Below are positions 6,084-14,200 of a stretch of DNA of 14,574 nucleotides, one piece after another; position 1 is the stretch's first letter; every line of letters starts with the position of its first letter. The translations under genes were made by a program, and so were the position numbers. Origin of the DNA: Quisquiliibacterium sp. (GTDB taxonomy: Bacteria > Pseudomonadota > Gammaproteobacteria > Burkholderiales > Burkholderiaceae_E); NCBI GenBank assembly GCA_023257915.1, contig JALRBB010000441.1, positions 1 through 14,574 of the forward strand. The letters run 5' to 3'. The notes beneath the pieces were generated by a model. It worked only from the letters and a program-made list of their open reading frames with translations, made no database searches and was not told the DNA's origin.

Positions 6084-8735
6084 TTAACGCCCGAGCGCGG
6101 CCTTCAGTTCGTAGAGCAACTCTAGTGCGGCACGCGCACTGAGCTGATCGGGGTCAATCTCGGCAATCCGCTCGATCACTTGACGGGTGCGCTGATCGTC
6201 GGGCGCGGCGCGGATTTCCTCGGGTCCATCCGGCGCGTCAAGACTCGTCTGGCCTTCACCGAACAGATCAATCTGCGCATCCTGTTCGCGGGCCCGCGTC
6301 TCCAGTGCTTCGAGCAATTGACCCGCCGCGCGAACCACGGGCGGTGGCAGGCCGGCCAGGCGTGCGACCTGCAGGCCATAGCTGCGATTGGCCGGTCCGT
6401 CACGCACTTCATGCAGGAAGGCAATGCTGCCGCGATGTTCGGCAGCAGCCAGATGGCGATTGATTGCCTGCGGAAAACGCTCAGCCAGCTGGGTCAGTTC
6501 GAAGTAGTGCGTTGCGAACAGCACGAATGAGCGGTTGTGCGAGAGCAGGCGCGACGCGATCGCATGCGCCAGCGCCAGGCCGTCGAAGGTCGAGGTGCCG
6601 CGGCCGATCTCGTCCATCAGTACCAGCGAGTGTTCGGTGGCGGCGTGCAGGATCGCTGCGGCCTCCGTCATCTCGACCATGAAGGTCGAGCGTCCGCCGG
6701 CAAGGTCGTCCGACGCGCCAATGCGCGTGAAGATCCGGTCGATCGGCCCGAGCCGGCACAAGTCGGCCGGCACGAAGCTGCCGGTGTGGGCGAGCAGAAC
6801 GATCAGCGCTACCTGGCGCATGTAGGTGCTCTTGCCGCCCATGTTCGGTCCGGTCAGCAGCACGGTGCGGCGCCGGTCGTCGAACACGCAGTCATTGGGC
6901 ACGAAACGCTCGACGCTGTCTTCGACGACCGGATGGCGGCCGGCGCGAATCTCGATGCCGGGCAGCGCACTGAACTGTGGCTCCACCCAGCCCAGTTCAC
7001 GGGCACGATCGGCGAAGCAGGCGAGCACGTCGATCGCACCGAGCGCACGACCGATGCGCTGCCAGGCCTGTACCGACGGCGCCAGCGCGTCTAGCAACTG
7101 TTCGTAGAGTTCGCGCTCGCGGGCCAGCGCACGTTCGCGGGCGGACAGGGCCTTGTCCTCGAAGGCCTTGAGCTCCGGGGTGATGTAGCGCTCGGCGTTC
7201 TTCAAGGTCTGGCGACGGCGGTAGTGCTCCGGGACCCGATCGGTCTGGCCATTGCTGACCTCGATGTAAAACCCGTGCACATTGTTGAAACCGACCTTCA
7301 GGTTGGCGATGCCGGTTTGATCGCGCTCTTGCTGCTCCATCTGCGCGAGATGCGCATCGCAGTTCTCGTCGATGGCACGCAGTTCGTCGAGTGTCAGATC
7401 ATGACCGCTGCGAAACACGCCCCCGTCGCGAACCAGTGCAGCGGGCTCATCGGCCAGCGCGGCCGCCAGCAACAGCGTCTGGGCGGGCGGCGGTGCGAGT
7501 TCGGCAAGTTCATCGCCGAAAAGCTCGCCTTGCGGATCGATCGTGCGCAGCCAGCTGGCGATTTCGTCCACGGATGCGCAGGCATCGCGCAATGCGGCCA
7601 GCTCGCGCGGACGCACCGAGCGCAACGCGATCCGTCCGGCAATGCGCTCAAAGTCGACGCTTTTCGCCAGCATCCGGCGCAGCGGGGTCGGATCCGCCTG
7701 CAGCAGCACTCCGACCTGACGATGGCGTATTGCCGCATCGGCTTGCCGGCGCAATGGCAGTTGCAGCCAGCGACGCAGCATGCGCGCGCCGGCGCTGCTC
7801 GCGCAGCGGTCCAGCACCGACAGCAGGGTCGGCGCAGACTCGCCGCGCAGGGTCTCGACAAGCTCCAGGTTGCGCCTGGCCACCGGATCGACGATCAGGT
7901 AGTCGTCACCGTGATGCACCTTCGGCGCTTGCAGATGGGATGGCGAGATGCCCTGCGTGCGTCCCACGTAGTCGAGCAGTGCGCCAAGCGCGCCAAGCGC
8001 ATCGGGCACCTCGTTAACACCGAAGGCGTCCGGGTCTGCGACCTGCAGCAACTCGGTGAGCGTACGCCGGGCACGTTGCTCGTCGAATTGCCAGTCAGCC
8101 ACGCGGGCGACCGGCGCCTGCGGTGCGGTCGGACGCCCCTCGTCGAGCCAGCCCGGAATGGCGCTGAGGTCCACCGAGTCCGGTAGCACCAGTTCGGCAG
8201 GTCGCAGTCGGTCGAATTCGGCGATGAACTGCGCCGGCGCCATTTCAGCGAGCCAGCATTCGCCACTGGCCACGACCATCCAGGCCAGACCCAGTCGCCG
8301 GTTGCCCGGCTTGACCGCCAGCAACACCCGGTCATCGCGTTCCGGCAGTAGCTGTGCATCCGTGATCGTGCCCGGTGTGACGATGCGAACCACCTTGCGC
8401 TCGACCGGCCCCTTGGACAGGGCAGGGTCGCCGATCTGTTCGCAAATCGCCACCGATTCACCCAGGCGAATCAGACGTGCCAGGTACTGCTCGGCCGAGT
8501 GCACCGGCACGCCAGCCATCGGGATCGGTTGCCCGGCGGAGGTGCCACGGCGCGTCAACGTGATGCCGAGCAGGGGCGCTGCCTTCTCGGCATCGTCATA
8601 GAACAGCTCGTAGAAATCCCCCATCCGGTAGAACAGCAAGATGCCGGGCTGCTCTGCCTTGATGCGCAGGTACTGCTGCATCATGGGAGTGTGCGCGGAC
8701 AGCGAGGCCGGGTCGAATTGGGATGTGTCACTCAC
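6084..8735 (-). CDS. mutS: DNA mismatch repair protein MutS
   Basis: MutS recognises mismatches and recruits MutL. The 883 residues are slightly longer than E. coli (853). The N-terminus [16 protein letters not shown] leads to [14 protein letters not shown], with the mismatch-stacking F41 and E43. The connector, lever and clamp domains run to about residue 590 ([17 protein letters not shown] at 478-494). The ATPase has Walker A GPNMGGKS (629-636), Walker [14 protein letters not shown] (704-716) and FATHYFEL (740-747). QIDLF at 821-825 (bases 6261-6275) is a near-consensus beta-clamp-binding pentapeptide. A C-terminal [18 protein letters not shown] resembles the tetramerisation tail. Translation begins at GTG (8735), 3 bases after the photolyase-like stop; the ribosome binding site is weak, which suggests coupling. 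Confidence 0.97.
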   Translation of the reverse strand: MSDTSQFDPASLSAHTPMMQQYLRIKAEQPGILLFYRMGDFYELFYDDAEKAAPLLGITLTRRGTSAGQPIPMAGVPVHSAEQYLARLIRLGESVAICEQIGDPALSKGPVERKVVRIVTPGTITDAQLLPERDDRVLLAVKPGNRRLGLAWMVVASGECWLAEMAPAQFIAEFDRLRPAELVLPDSVDLSAIPGWLDEGRPTAPQAPVARVADWQFDEQRARRTLTELLQVADPDAFGVNEVPDALGALGALLDYVGRTQGISPSHLQAPKVHHGDDYLIVDPVARRNLELVETLRGESAPTLLSVLDRCASSAGARMLRRWLQLPLRRQADAAIRHRQVGVLLQADPTPLRRMLAKSVDFERIAGRIALRSVRPRELAALRDACASVDEIASWLRTIDPQGELFGDELAELAPPPAQTLLLAAALADEPAALVRDGGVFRSGHDLTLDELRAIDENCDAHLAQMEQQERDQTGIANLKVGFNNVHGFYIEVSNGQTDRVPEHYRRRQTLKNAERYITPELKAFEDKALSARERALARERELYEQLLDALAPSVQAWQRIGRALGAIDVLACFADRARELGWVEPQFSALPGIEIRAGRHPVVEDSVERFVPNDCVFDDRRRTVLLTGPNMGGKSTYMRQVALIVLLAHTGSFVPADLCRLGPIDRIFTRIGASDDLAGGRSTFMVEMTEAAAILHAATEHSLVLMDEIGRGTSTFDGLALAHAIASRLLSHNRSFVLFATHYFELTQLAERFPQAINRHLAAAEHRGSIAFLHEVRDGPANRSYGLQVARLAGLPPPVVRAAGQLLEALETRAREQDAQIDLFGEGQTSLDAPDGPEEIRAAPDDQRTRQVIERIAEIDPDQLSARAALELLYELKAALGR
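6261..6275 (-). other. Beta-clamp-binding motif in MutS
   Basis: These bases encode QIDLF. It fits the QL[SD]LF pattern by which DNA polymerase subunits and MutS dock on the sliding clamp, and lies where E. coli MutS carries its clamp motif. It is in the flexible linker between the ATPase and the C-terminal tail. Confidence 0.6.
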
Positions 8736-8738
8736 GAT

Positions 8739-9914
8739 TCAATCTCGGTTCGTCGACGTCGCAGTGTCGACCGAGGTCGTGCGCTTCCAGAACTGGCTGA
8801 ACGAAGCGCAAGCTCGGCCAGGATTGTCCAGCAAACGCGGCTCTTCGCTGGTCTGCACGCTGGCTATCGCGAACAATTCGCGATAGCTCGGATTATGCGT
8901 GGCACGGGCCTTCAGTTCGCGCCCGCGCAGGCGCAAGCCAAGTTCCTGCTGCGTTCCAACAAGCAGTTGGTCGCACAATGCGGCCATCCGTTCGCCAACG
9001 AAGGTCCAGCGACGTGCCGACCAGGGATGTCGGGCGTGGAAATCCAGTTCGATGATGCCCACCCTGCGCTCGCTGGTGCGCGCGAGCGACCAGGGGTGCA
9101 CCAAGTGCAGGGTCTCGTCGTTCAATTCCGCGCTCGCATCGCCAAGTTGTTCCGGCGGCGCTGCAAGCAGCGCCGGTTCGGCCACCTTCGGAGCATTGTC
9201 ACTGTCCGGTCCAAGATCCGTTTCGCCCTGAGCCAGCGCCAGCAACTCGTCGTAACTGCGGTCGATGGCGCTGTGCGGGCTTGCCCATTCGGGCGCATAA
9301 CGCGCCACGTTGGCCGAATCAAACACATAAGGCTTACCGGTCAACGTGCCGGCGACCCACTGCCAGGACAGGTGGTTGGACGCCAGATCGCCGTCCAGCA
9401 GGTGCCCGTACATCCAGTCCGCACCGGCGCGCCAATGCACTTTGCGCAGGTGCACCGCATACGACGCCAGCCACATCCGGGCATGGTTGTGTAGGTAGCC
9501 GGTGGCATAGAGCGTGCGGACCGACTGGTCGATCACCGGAATTCCGGTGGCGCCTTGGCGCAGGTCGTCCGGTACCGTCGAGCGATAGTCGCGCCCCGGG
9601 GGCGGACGCAAGTCCGTGAAGATCTGGTCGCCAAGGCGGGACCACAGATGCTGGAAATACTCACGCCAGCCGAATTCGTAGACGAGCTTGTGCTGCATCG
9701 GGAGTGGATGTCGCTGCCGCAGGCGGGTAACGACATCGGGCACGCTGACGAATCCATGGGTCAGGTAGGGCGAGAGCCTGGTCACCTGTCCGTGCAAATG
9801 ATTGCGGGTTCGGACATAGGCATCCGGCTCGATCGCTGCAATCCGCGCTTCGCAGGCCGAGTCGGTCGGCTCGAAGAGATGGCGATCCAGGGCGAAAGCG
9901 CGGTCCGCTACCAA
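8739..9914 (-). CDS. Short photolyase/cryptochrome-like FAD protein lacking the N-terminal antenna domain
   Basis: A 391-residue protein. It begins almost directly with the helical FAD-binding domain: TRLSPYLTHG (45-54), YEFGWREYFQHLWS (79-92), TGIPVIDQSVRTLYATGYLHNHARM (123-147) and DGDLASNHLSWQWVAG (174-189). N180 and W184 match E. coli photolyase N378 (near flavin N5) and W382 (first tryptophan of the electron chain). The usual N-terminal alpha/beta antenna domain of about 200 residues is absent. Instead there is a C-terminal module (about 268-378, HLVHPWSLA to SFSQFWKRT). This looks like the antenna-less short photolyase-like group; repair activity and lesion type cannot be read. The start is TTG at 9914, the only start codon near the N-terminus (an in-frame TGA lies at 9926-9924), with GGTGAGG 7 bases upstream. 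It overlaps the upstream gene by 7 bases. Confidence 0.85.
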   Translation of the reverse strand: MVADRAFALDRHLFEPTDSACEARIAAIEPDAYVRTRNHLHGQVTRLSPYLTHGFVSVPDVVTRLRQRHPLPMQHKLVYEFGWREYFQHLWSRLGDQIFTDLRPPPGRDYRSTVPDDLRQGATGIPVIDQSVRTLYATGYLHNHARMWLASYAVHLRKVHWRAGADWMYGHLLDGDLASNHLSWQWVAGTLTGKPYVFDSANVARYAPEWASPHSAIDRSYDELLALAQGETDLGPDSDNAPKVAEPALLAAPPEQLGDASAELNDETLHLVHPWSLARTSERRVGIIELDFHARHPWSARRWTFVGERMAALCDQLLVGTQQELGLRLRGRELKARATHNPSYRELFAIASVQTSEEPRLLDNPGRACASFSQFWKRTTSVDTATSTNRD

Positions 9915-10642
9915 GGGATCGCCTCACCGTGTTGGTCAAACAGTCCGCCGGAGTCGGATGGCTGAAGTCGACCGATCACCGACAAGAGTTCCTGAGTTGC
10001 GACTGCCGGCGCGCGCACCTGCAGACCGGATTTCTGGAAGGGCGAGCTCAGCGCGGTGTCGACGGTTCCCGGATGCAGCGCAACGCAGATCGCCTCGGGG
10101 CGTTTGCGGCGCAATTCCACCGCGGCAGTACGCACGATCTGGTTCAGTGCCGCTTTGGAAGCGCGGTAGCTGTACCACCCACCCAGCCTGTTGTCGCCGA
10201 TGCTGCCGACCCGCGCCGACAAGGTGACAAAGACGCTGCGACCGTGCATCGGCATCAGCGGCAGGAAGTGCTTGATCAGCAAGGCCGGACCCACCGCATT
10301 GATCGCAAACGCGCGCAGCATGCCGGCCATGTCGATCTGATTCCAGGACTTCTCCGCGATGCAGCCATCGCCCTGTAACACGCCGGTCGCATCGATCATC
10401 AGTCGGGGAGTCAGCCCACTGTCACGCACCTGACGGGCTGCGGTCGCGATCGTTGTTTCGTCGGTCAGATCAAGACCGGGTGAATTGCTCCGGGAAAAGC
10501 GAAACACCCTGGTAAAGCTGCCCTGCGCGTCGAGCGCTTCCGACAAGGCCATGCCGATCCCGCCGCTCGCGCCGAACACGATCGCCGCGCCTGGGCTTGC
10601 GTCTAGGTCGGCGGCGTGATCCGTGGAATTCGTCTCGTGCAA
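9908..10642 (-). CDS. Short-chain dehydrogenase/reductase (SDR) family oxidoreductase
   Basis: A 244-residue cytoplasmic NAD(P)-dependent oxidoreductase. Visible motifs are the cofactor loop GASGGIG (24-30), RFSRSNS (48-54, where Arg and Ser suggest NADPH preference), LDLTDE, NAVGP (115-119), catalytic S142 (TLSARVGS), YRASK with Y159 and K163, and HPGTVDTALSSPF near the end. It resembles the CsgA-like branch; the substrate is unknown. The frame is open to a GTG at 10684, but the TTG at 10642 has a perfect GGAGG 6 bases upstream, so 10642 is preferred. Its stop overlaps the TTG of the photolyase-like gene. Similar SDRs lie beside photolyase-like genes in other proteobacteria, as I recall, but no joint function is shown. 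Confidence 0.87.
   Translation of the reverse strand: MHETNSTDHAADLDASPGAAIVFGASGGIGMALSEALDAQGSFTRVFRFSRSNSPGLDLTDETTIATAARQVRDSGLTPRLMIDATGVLQGDGCIAEKSWNQIDMAGMLRAFAINAVGPALLIKHFLPLMPMHGRSVFVTLSARVGSIGDNRLGGWYSYRASKAALNQIVRTAAVELRRKRPEAICVALHPGTVDTALSSPFQKSGLQVRAPAVATQELLSVIGRLQPSDSGGLFDQHGEAIPW
9922..9928 (-). promoter_or_regulatory. Ribosome binding site for the TTG start of the photolyase-like gene
   Basis: On the minus strand GGTGAGG sits 7 bases before the TTG at 9914, inside the end of the SDR coding sequence. It supports this start, since there is no ATG or GTG nearby in frame. Confidence 0.6.
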
Positions 10643-10648
10643 GCCAGG

Positions 10649-10653
10649 CCTCC
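10649..10653 (-). promoter_or_regulatory. Ribosome binding site for the TTG start of the SDR gene
   Basis: A perfect GGAGG on the minus strand, 6 bases before the TTG at 10642. It decides the start against the GTG at 10684. Confidence 0.68.
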
Positions 10654-10678
10654 GTGTCGATCGGCGATTTGCAGGCGA

Positions 10679-10697
10679 GAGCACGTTCGTCGTGCTC
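10679..10697 (-). other. Perfect 7-bp hairpin between suhB and the SDR gene
   Basis: GAGCACG, a 5-base loop and CGTGCTC form a perfect stem in the 89-base gap after suhB. No T-run follows on the minus strand, so it is not a typical intrinsic terminator. It might be a processing or attenuation hairpin, or chance in GC-rich DNA. Confidence 0.3.
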
Positions 10698-10731
10698 GCA
10701 CAGACGGGTGACGAAGCGCGGCCCTGTGCTG

Positions 10732-11538
10732 TCAGCCCGAGCGTTTGCCGAGCAAGCCGAGCATCGCGACAAAGATCTTGGGCGTGGCCGTCACGACCTG
10801 ACCACTGAAGATGTAGTCGGATTCGCCCGAGAAATTGCCGATCAGACCGCCGGCTTCGGAGATCAGCAGACTGCCCGCGGCAATATCCCAGGGCGCCAGG
10901 CCGAACTCGAAGAAGGCGTCATAGCGCCCGCACGCGACATAGGCCAGATCAAGGGCTGCAGCGCCCGGGCGACGCACTGCGGCAGCGCGCTCGGTCACCA
11001 GCTTGAACATCTTCAGATAGTCGTCAATATGATCGATCTGCCGGTATGGAAAGCCGGTACCGACCAGCGCCTCGTCGATCTTGGTGCGTTTGGAGACGCG
11101 GATCCGACGGTCGTTCAGGAACGCCCCGCGGCCCTTGGACGCGGTAAACAGTTCATCGCGCGTCGGATCGTAGATCACTGCCTGCGTGACCACGCCGCGT
11201 TGCATCAACGCGATCGAAATCGCGTATTGCGGGAATCCGTGGATGAAGTTCGTGGTGCCGTCCAGCGGATCGATGATCCAGATGTTCTCGGCGTCTTGCA
11301 CCGCAGCGGACTGCTTGTCAGCGGTGTGTCCGGACTCTTCGGCAAGGATGGCGTGGTCGGGGTAGGAGCCGAGCAGGGTCTCGATGATGGCCTGTTCGGA
11401 GGCGTGATCAACCTCGGTGACGAAATCGTTGCGCTGCTTGCGTGCGATCTGCAACTGGTCGAGATCGACGCTTGCGCGATTGATGATCCGTCCGGCGCGG
11501 CGCGCGGCACGGACCGCGACGGTGAGCATCGGGTGCAT
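10732..11538 (-). CDS. suhB: Inositol-1-monophosphatase family protein SuhB
   Basis: A 268-residue Mg2+-dependent phosphatase of the inositol monophosphatase superfamily, close to E. coli SuhB (267) along its whole length, starting [16 protein letters not shown]. Metal-binding motifs are AEESG (66-70, E67), [10 protein letters not shown] (89-98, D90 and D93) and APWDIAAG (215-222, D218). In E. coli SuhB also joins the ribosomal-RNA antitermination complex; whether that holds here is not shown. It diverges from trmJ over 134 bases with a plausible promoter at 11563-11592. Same-strand genes follow it (SDR, photolyase-like, mutS), the first after an 89-base gap, so readthrough into them is possible. 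Confidence 0.95.
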   Translation of the reverse strand: MHPMLTVAVRAARRAGRIINRASVDLDQLQIARKQRNDFVTEVDHASEQAIIETLLGSYPDHAILAEESGHTADKQSAAVQDAENIWIIDPLDGTTNFIHGFPQYAISIALMQRGVVTQAVIYDPTRDELFTASKGRGAFLNDRRIRVSKRTKIDEALVGTGFPYRQIDHIDDYLKMFKLVTERAAAVRRPGAAALDLAYVACGRYDAFFEFGLAPWDIAAGSLLISEAGGLIGNFSGESDYIFSGQVVTATPKIFVAMLGLLGKRSG

Positions 11539-11562
11539 GGTAGAACCTGGGGGAAAACGAGT

Positions 11563-11592
11563 ATTTTACGGGATCGCCGCCAGCGATGTCCG
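11563..11592 (-). promoter_or_regulatory. Candidate suhB promoter
   Basis: On the minus strand CGGACA (4 of 6 to TTGACA, at 11592-11587), an 18-base spacer and TAAAAT (5 of 6 to TATAAT, at 11568-11563). The predicted transcript starts near 11556, giving a leader of about 18 bases that includes AGG 7 bases before the suhB ATG. This is the most AT-rich spot in the gap between suhB and trmJ. Confidence 0.42.
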
Positions 11593-11672
11593 GCTTGTGC
11601 CGCACAGCTGGCTTTCGGTGGCCGATCTGTCATGACGGCGAACGCCGATGCCCTCCACCCGACTCCCCTTTG

Positions 11673-12542
11673 ATGACGACAAAACCCCTGCATCAGCCAA
11701 ATCCCGAACCGCTTCGACGCGTGAGTGTGGTCCTGGTGCAGCCCAGTCACCCGGGTAACGTTGGCGCGGCGGCGCGCGCGATGGGCGTGATGGGCTTGCG
11801 CCAGTTGGTGCTGGTCGATCCGAGAGACCCGCAGGCGGCAATGCATCCCGAGGCGATTGCGTTCGCCAGCGGCGCCACGGATCTGCTTGCGACGACCCGT
11901 GTCGTTCCGACGCTGGAGCAGGCGCTCGCGCAGGTGTCGCTGGCGATCGCCGTCAGCGCAGATCCCCGTGAATTTGGTCCATTACCGCTGACGCCGGAGG
12001 ACGCTGCCCAAGCCGTACTCGGCGAACTGGCGGCCGATCCGGGACATGCGGTCGCACTGGTGTTTGGCACCGAGCGCACCGGGCTGTCGATCGAGCAGGT
12101 CTCGCGCTGTCAGTTGCTCTGCTCGATTCCCGGCGAGCCTGGTTATCACTCGCTGAACCTGTCGCAGGCGGTTCAGGTGATCAGCTATGTGCTGCGTCGC
12201 GCCGCCTTGCACACGAGCGACGCATCAGGCGAGGGCAAGCGTGGAGATCCGCCGCAGGGCTTCAGCCCGCATGCCAGCCAGGCAGCAATCGAGGCGATGT
12301 TCGAGCATTTGCAAAGAGCGCTGGTTGCGATCGGGTTTCTCGATCCCGCCCATCCGAAGAAGTTGATGCCCAGGCTGCGCCGGCTGTTCGGACGAACCCG
12401 GCTGGAGACCGAGGAGGTCGATCTGTTGCGCGGAATCTGCAAGATGACCGAGCAGGCCGGGCAGGCCAATCCGCCCCGGTGGCTGGCCGAGCGTGAGACA
12501 GGGACGCACGCACCGCCGGCAAGGTCTTCGCCCAAGCCGTAA
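11673..12542 (+). CDS. trmJ: tRNA (cytidine/uridine-32-2'-O-)-methyltransferase TrmJ
   Basis: A 289-residue SPOUT (trefoil-knot) methyltransferase that 2'-O-methylates position 32 of several tRNAs. SPOUT motifs are [20 protein letters not shown] (19-38, with N29 and R35), [11 protein letters not shown] (129-139) and [19 protein letters not shown] (159-177). The C-terminal part [19 protein letters not shown] matches E. coli TrmJ. It is longer than E. coli (246) through an N-terminal lead, a linker near 183-200 and a tail. Where E. coli has GTSARSR this protein has AVSADPR, losing one Arg. The ATG at 11673 is chosen because similarity begins just after it, though no Shine-Dalgarno is visible. 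It is followed by cysE after 41 bases. Confidence 0.93.
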   Translation: MTTKPLHQPNPEPLRRVSVVLVQPSHPGNVGAAARAMGVMGLRQLVLVDPRDPQAAMHPEAIAFASGATDLLATTRVVPTLEQALAQVSLAIAVSADPREFGPLPLTPEDAAQAVLGELAADPGHAVALVFGTERTGLSIEQVSRCQLLCSIPGEPGYHSLNLSQAVQVISYVLRRAALHTSDASGEGKRGDPPQGFSPHASQAAIEAMFEHLQRALVAIGFLDPAHPKKLMPRLRRLFGRTRLETEEVDLLRGICKMTEQAGQANPPRWLAERETGTHAPPARSSPKP

Positions 12543-12571
12543 AATTCAGGAAGTGCCTGTGCACGGATTCC

Positions 12572-12575
12572 GGAG
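12572..12575 (+). promoter_or_regulatory. Ribosome binding site for the TTG start of cysE
   Basis: GGAG lies 8 bases before the TTG at 12584. It supports a TTG start that keeps the conserved LREDI N-terminus; the first ATG in frame (12626-12628) would remove it. Confidence 0.55.
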
Positions 12576-12583
12576 TAGCTGAA

Positions 12584-13336
12584 TTGAGTCTTATCGAAGG
12601 TCTGCGCGAGGATATCGCCAACGTGATGCACAAGGACCCTGCTGCGCGTTCGCGCTTGGAGGTGGTCTTTTGCTACCCGGGCTTTCATGCGATCGCAATT
12701 CATCGGCTGGCCAGTCCACTGTTTCGCAAAGGGTTCTTCGTGCTCGCACGCTGGTTGTCGCATCTTGCGCGCTGGCTGACCGGGATCGAGATTCATCCGG
12801 GCGCCACGATCGGTCGTCGGGTGTTCATCGATCACGGGATGGGTGTGGTCATCGGCGAGACGGCGCAGGTCGGTGACGACTGCACGATTTATCAGGGAGT
12901 CACCCTGGGCGGCACCGCGCTGGAGCGGGGCGCCAAGCGCCACCCGACGCTCGAGCAGGGCGTGGTCGTCGGCGCGGGCGCAAAGGTGCTCGGCCCGTTC
13001 ACGGTCGGTGCCGGGGCGCGCGTCGGCTCAAACTCGGTGGTCATCAAGGCAGTGCCGGCGGGTGCCACCGCGGTCGGTATTCCGGCGCGGGTGATCGTCG
13101 AGGACGACGCACGACGCCGAGAAGAGCAGGCGGAGCGGATGGGTTTTTCTGCCTACGGTCTGACCAAGGACGTCAACGATCCGCTGGCTACGGCACTGCA
13201 CCGCTTGATCGACCATGTCGCGGAACAGGATCGGACGATCGAACAGTTGCAGGCCGCGCTCGCCAGGCTCGGGGCGCGCGTCGAAGAGCATGTCGAACCG
13301 TTGGATGCCGGCAAGCTGAACCAGATGGTCGATTAA
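12584..13336 (+). CDS. cysE: Serine O-acetyltransferase
   Basis: CysE makes O-acetylserine from serine and acetyl-CoA, the first step of cysteine synthesis, in the cytoplasm. The 250-residue protein is the short-N-terminus type: [17 protein letters not shown] (7-23), [18 protein letters not shown] (26-43), then a left-handed beta-helix of hexapeptide repeats (about 66-172). Catalytic H84 lies in [13 protein letters not shown] (81-93), and E69 in GIEIHPGA replaces the E. coli Asp. YQGVTLGGT (103-111), KRHPTL and VGAGAKVLG form the acetyl-CoA side. A charged tail (about 199-236) may form a coiled coil. The C-terminus ends MVD rather than the Ile that inserts into CysK in E. coli, so a cysteine synthase complex is uncertain. 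Translation starts at TTG. It converges on lpxH. Confidence 0.95.
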   Translation: MSLIEGLREDIANVMHKDPAARSRLEVVFCYPGFHAIAIHRLASPLFRKGFFVLARWLSHLARWLTGIEIHPGATIGRRVFIDHGMGVVIGETAQVGDDCTIYQGVTLGGTALERGAKRHPTLEQGVVVGAGAKVLGPFTVGAGARVGSNSVVIKAVPAGATAVGIPARVIVEDDARRREEQAERMGFSAYGLTKDVNDPLATALHRLIDHVAEQDRTIEQLQAALARLGARVEEHVEPLDAGKLNQMVD

Positions 13337-13360
13337 ACCGGGCGGGGTCAGTCCCAGTTT
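13335..13360. terminator. Possible bidirectional terminator between cysE and lpxH
   Basis: AAAC-C-GGG (13335-13342) faces CCC-A-GTTT (13353-13360) with one mismatch and a 10-base loop, between two converging genes. Each direction ends in only three T residues, so it is weak. It overlaps both stop codons. Confidence 0.33.
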
Positions 13361-14154
13361 CCGAGCCGGCGCATCTCGCCGGCAAGCGCCAACAGCATGC
13401 CTGCTCGACCGCTGCGTGCATCCCAGTCTGGCAGCACCCAGCGCAGCGTTCCGGCACCGGCCGGCTCGAGATGCCTGGCTGGGCGATGGGTATGTCCGTG
13501 GATCATCTGCGCCGCGCCAGCGTCATGCATCGCATCGCGAACGGCCTTGGCATTGACGTCCATCAGTGCATCGAGCTTGTCACTTTTTTCCCGCTGGCTC
13601 TGCTCGCGCATTGCGCGCGCGAGCGATTGCCTGTCGGCGAGCGGCTGCGCGAGAAACGCCTGTTGCCAGCTCACGCTTCGGGATTGCGCGCGAAACGCCT
13701 GATAGCGGGTGTCATCGACGCACAGCAGATCGCCGTGCGAGAGCAGGGTGCTCACCCCAAAGAGACTGATCCGGCAGGGGTCGGGCAACAGGCTCGCCCC
13801 GGCCCGCGCTGAGTAGCAGGCCGGCTCGAGCGCTTGCGGGCTGGGCTTGAGGACAGCGGCGGGCGGCGGGCGCGGCACATCGAGAAGAAAATCCCGATTG
13901 CCACGCATCAGGTATACCTTCAGACCGGCGCCGGAGAGCCGCGCGAGGGCGTGCAGCAGTTGTTGCCCAACCGCACTGTCGTCATCGTCTCCGACCCAGG
14001 CCTCGAAGAGGTCGCCGAGCAGGAACAAGTGGGTGGCTCCCGGCGCCTCGCGCGCAAGCATCTCGAAGAAAAGGCGTGCGGTCGCCGGGTCGTGATCATC
14101 CAGATGGATGTCAGAGGCGAACAGACCCCGGTCATTTCCGCCGAGTGTGATCAC
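13348..14154 (-). CDS. lpxH: UDP-2,3-diacylglucosamine diphosphatase
   Basis: LpxH hydrolyses UDP-2,3-diacylglucosamine to lipid X, the fourth step of lipid A synthesis, on the inner-membrane surface. Metal-site motifs are ASDIHL (D15, H17), LGDLFEAWVGDDD (D48), MRGNRDFL (N86), LSHGD (H140) and IHGHTHRPA (H219, H221). The first four match E. coli D8, H10, D41 and N79 with a constant offset of 7, but H140 is offset by 26. There is thus a net insertion of about 19 residues between GNRDFLL and SLLPDP, in a proline-rich stretch (about 92-118). Total length is 268 (E. coli 240). The start is GTG at 14154, with AAGG 9 bases upstream. It lies 46 bases downstream of the cyclophilin gene and is probably co-transcribed with it. 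Confidence 0.94.
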   Translation of the reverse strand: MITLGGNDRGLFASDIHLDDHDPATARLFFEMLAREAPGATHLFLLGDLFEAWVGDDDDSAVGQQLLHALARLSGAGLKVYLMRGNRDFLLDVPRPPPAAVLKPSPQALEPACYSARAGASLLPDPCRISLFGVSTLLSHGDLLCVDDTRYQAFRAQSRSVSWQQAFLAQPLADRQSLARAMREQSQREKSDKLDALMDVNAKAVRDAMHDAGAAQMIHGHTHRPARHLEPAGAGTLRWVLPDWDARSGRAGMLLALAGEMRRLGNWD

Positions 14155-14200
14155 GTCGACGCGCCTTGCCGCGCCAGCCAGTCGGGCAGCCGAATCCGAC

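Noticed and set aside
7224..8186. Plus-strand open frame of 320 codons opposite mutS
   Set aside because: Lies wholly within mutS, which is certain; no domain is visible.
8499..9494. Plus-strand open frame of 331 codons opposite the start of mutS and the photolyase-like gene
   Set aside because: Antisense shadow; the opposite strand carries conserved motifs throughout.
10597..11673. Plus-strand open frame of 358 codons opposite suhB, running to the trmJ start
   Set aside because: Shadow of suhB, whose catalytic motifs are intact; the part beyond suhB is the divergent promoter region.
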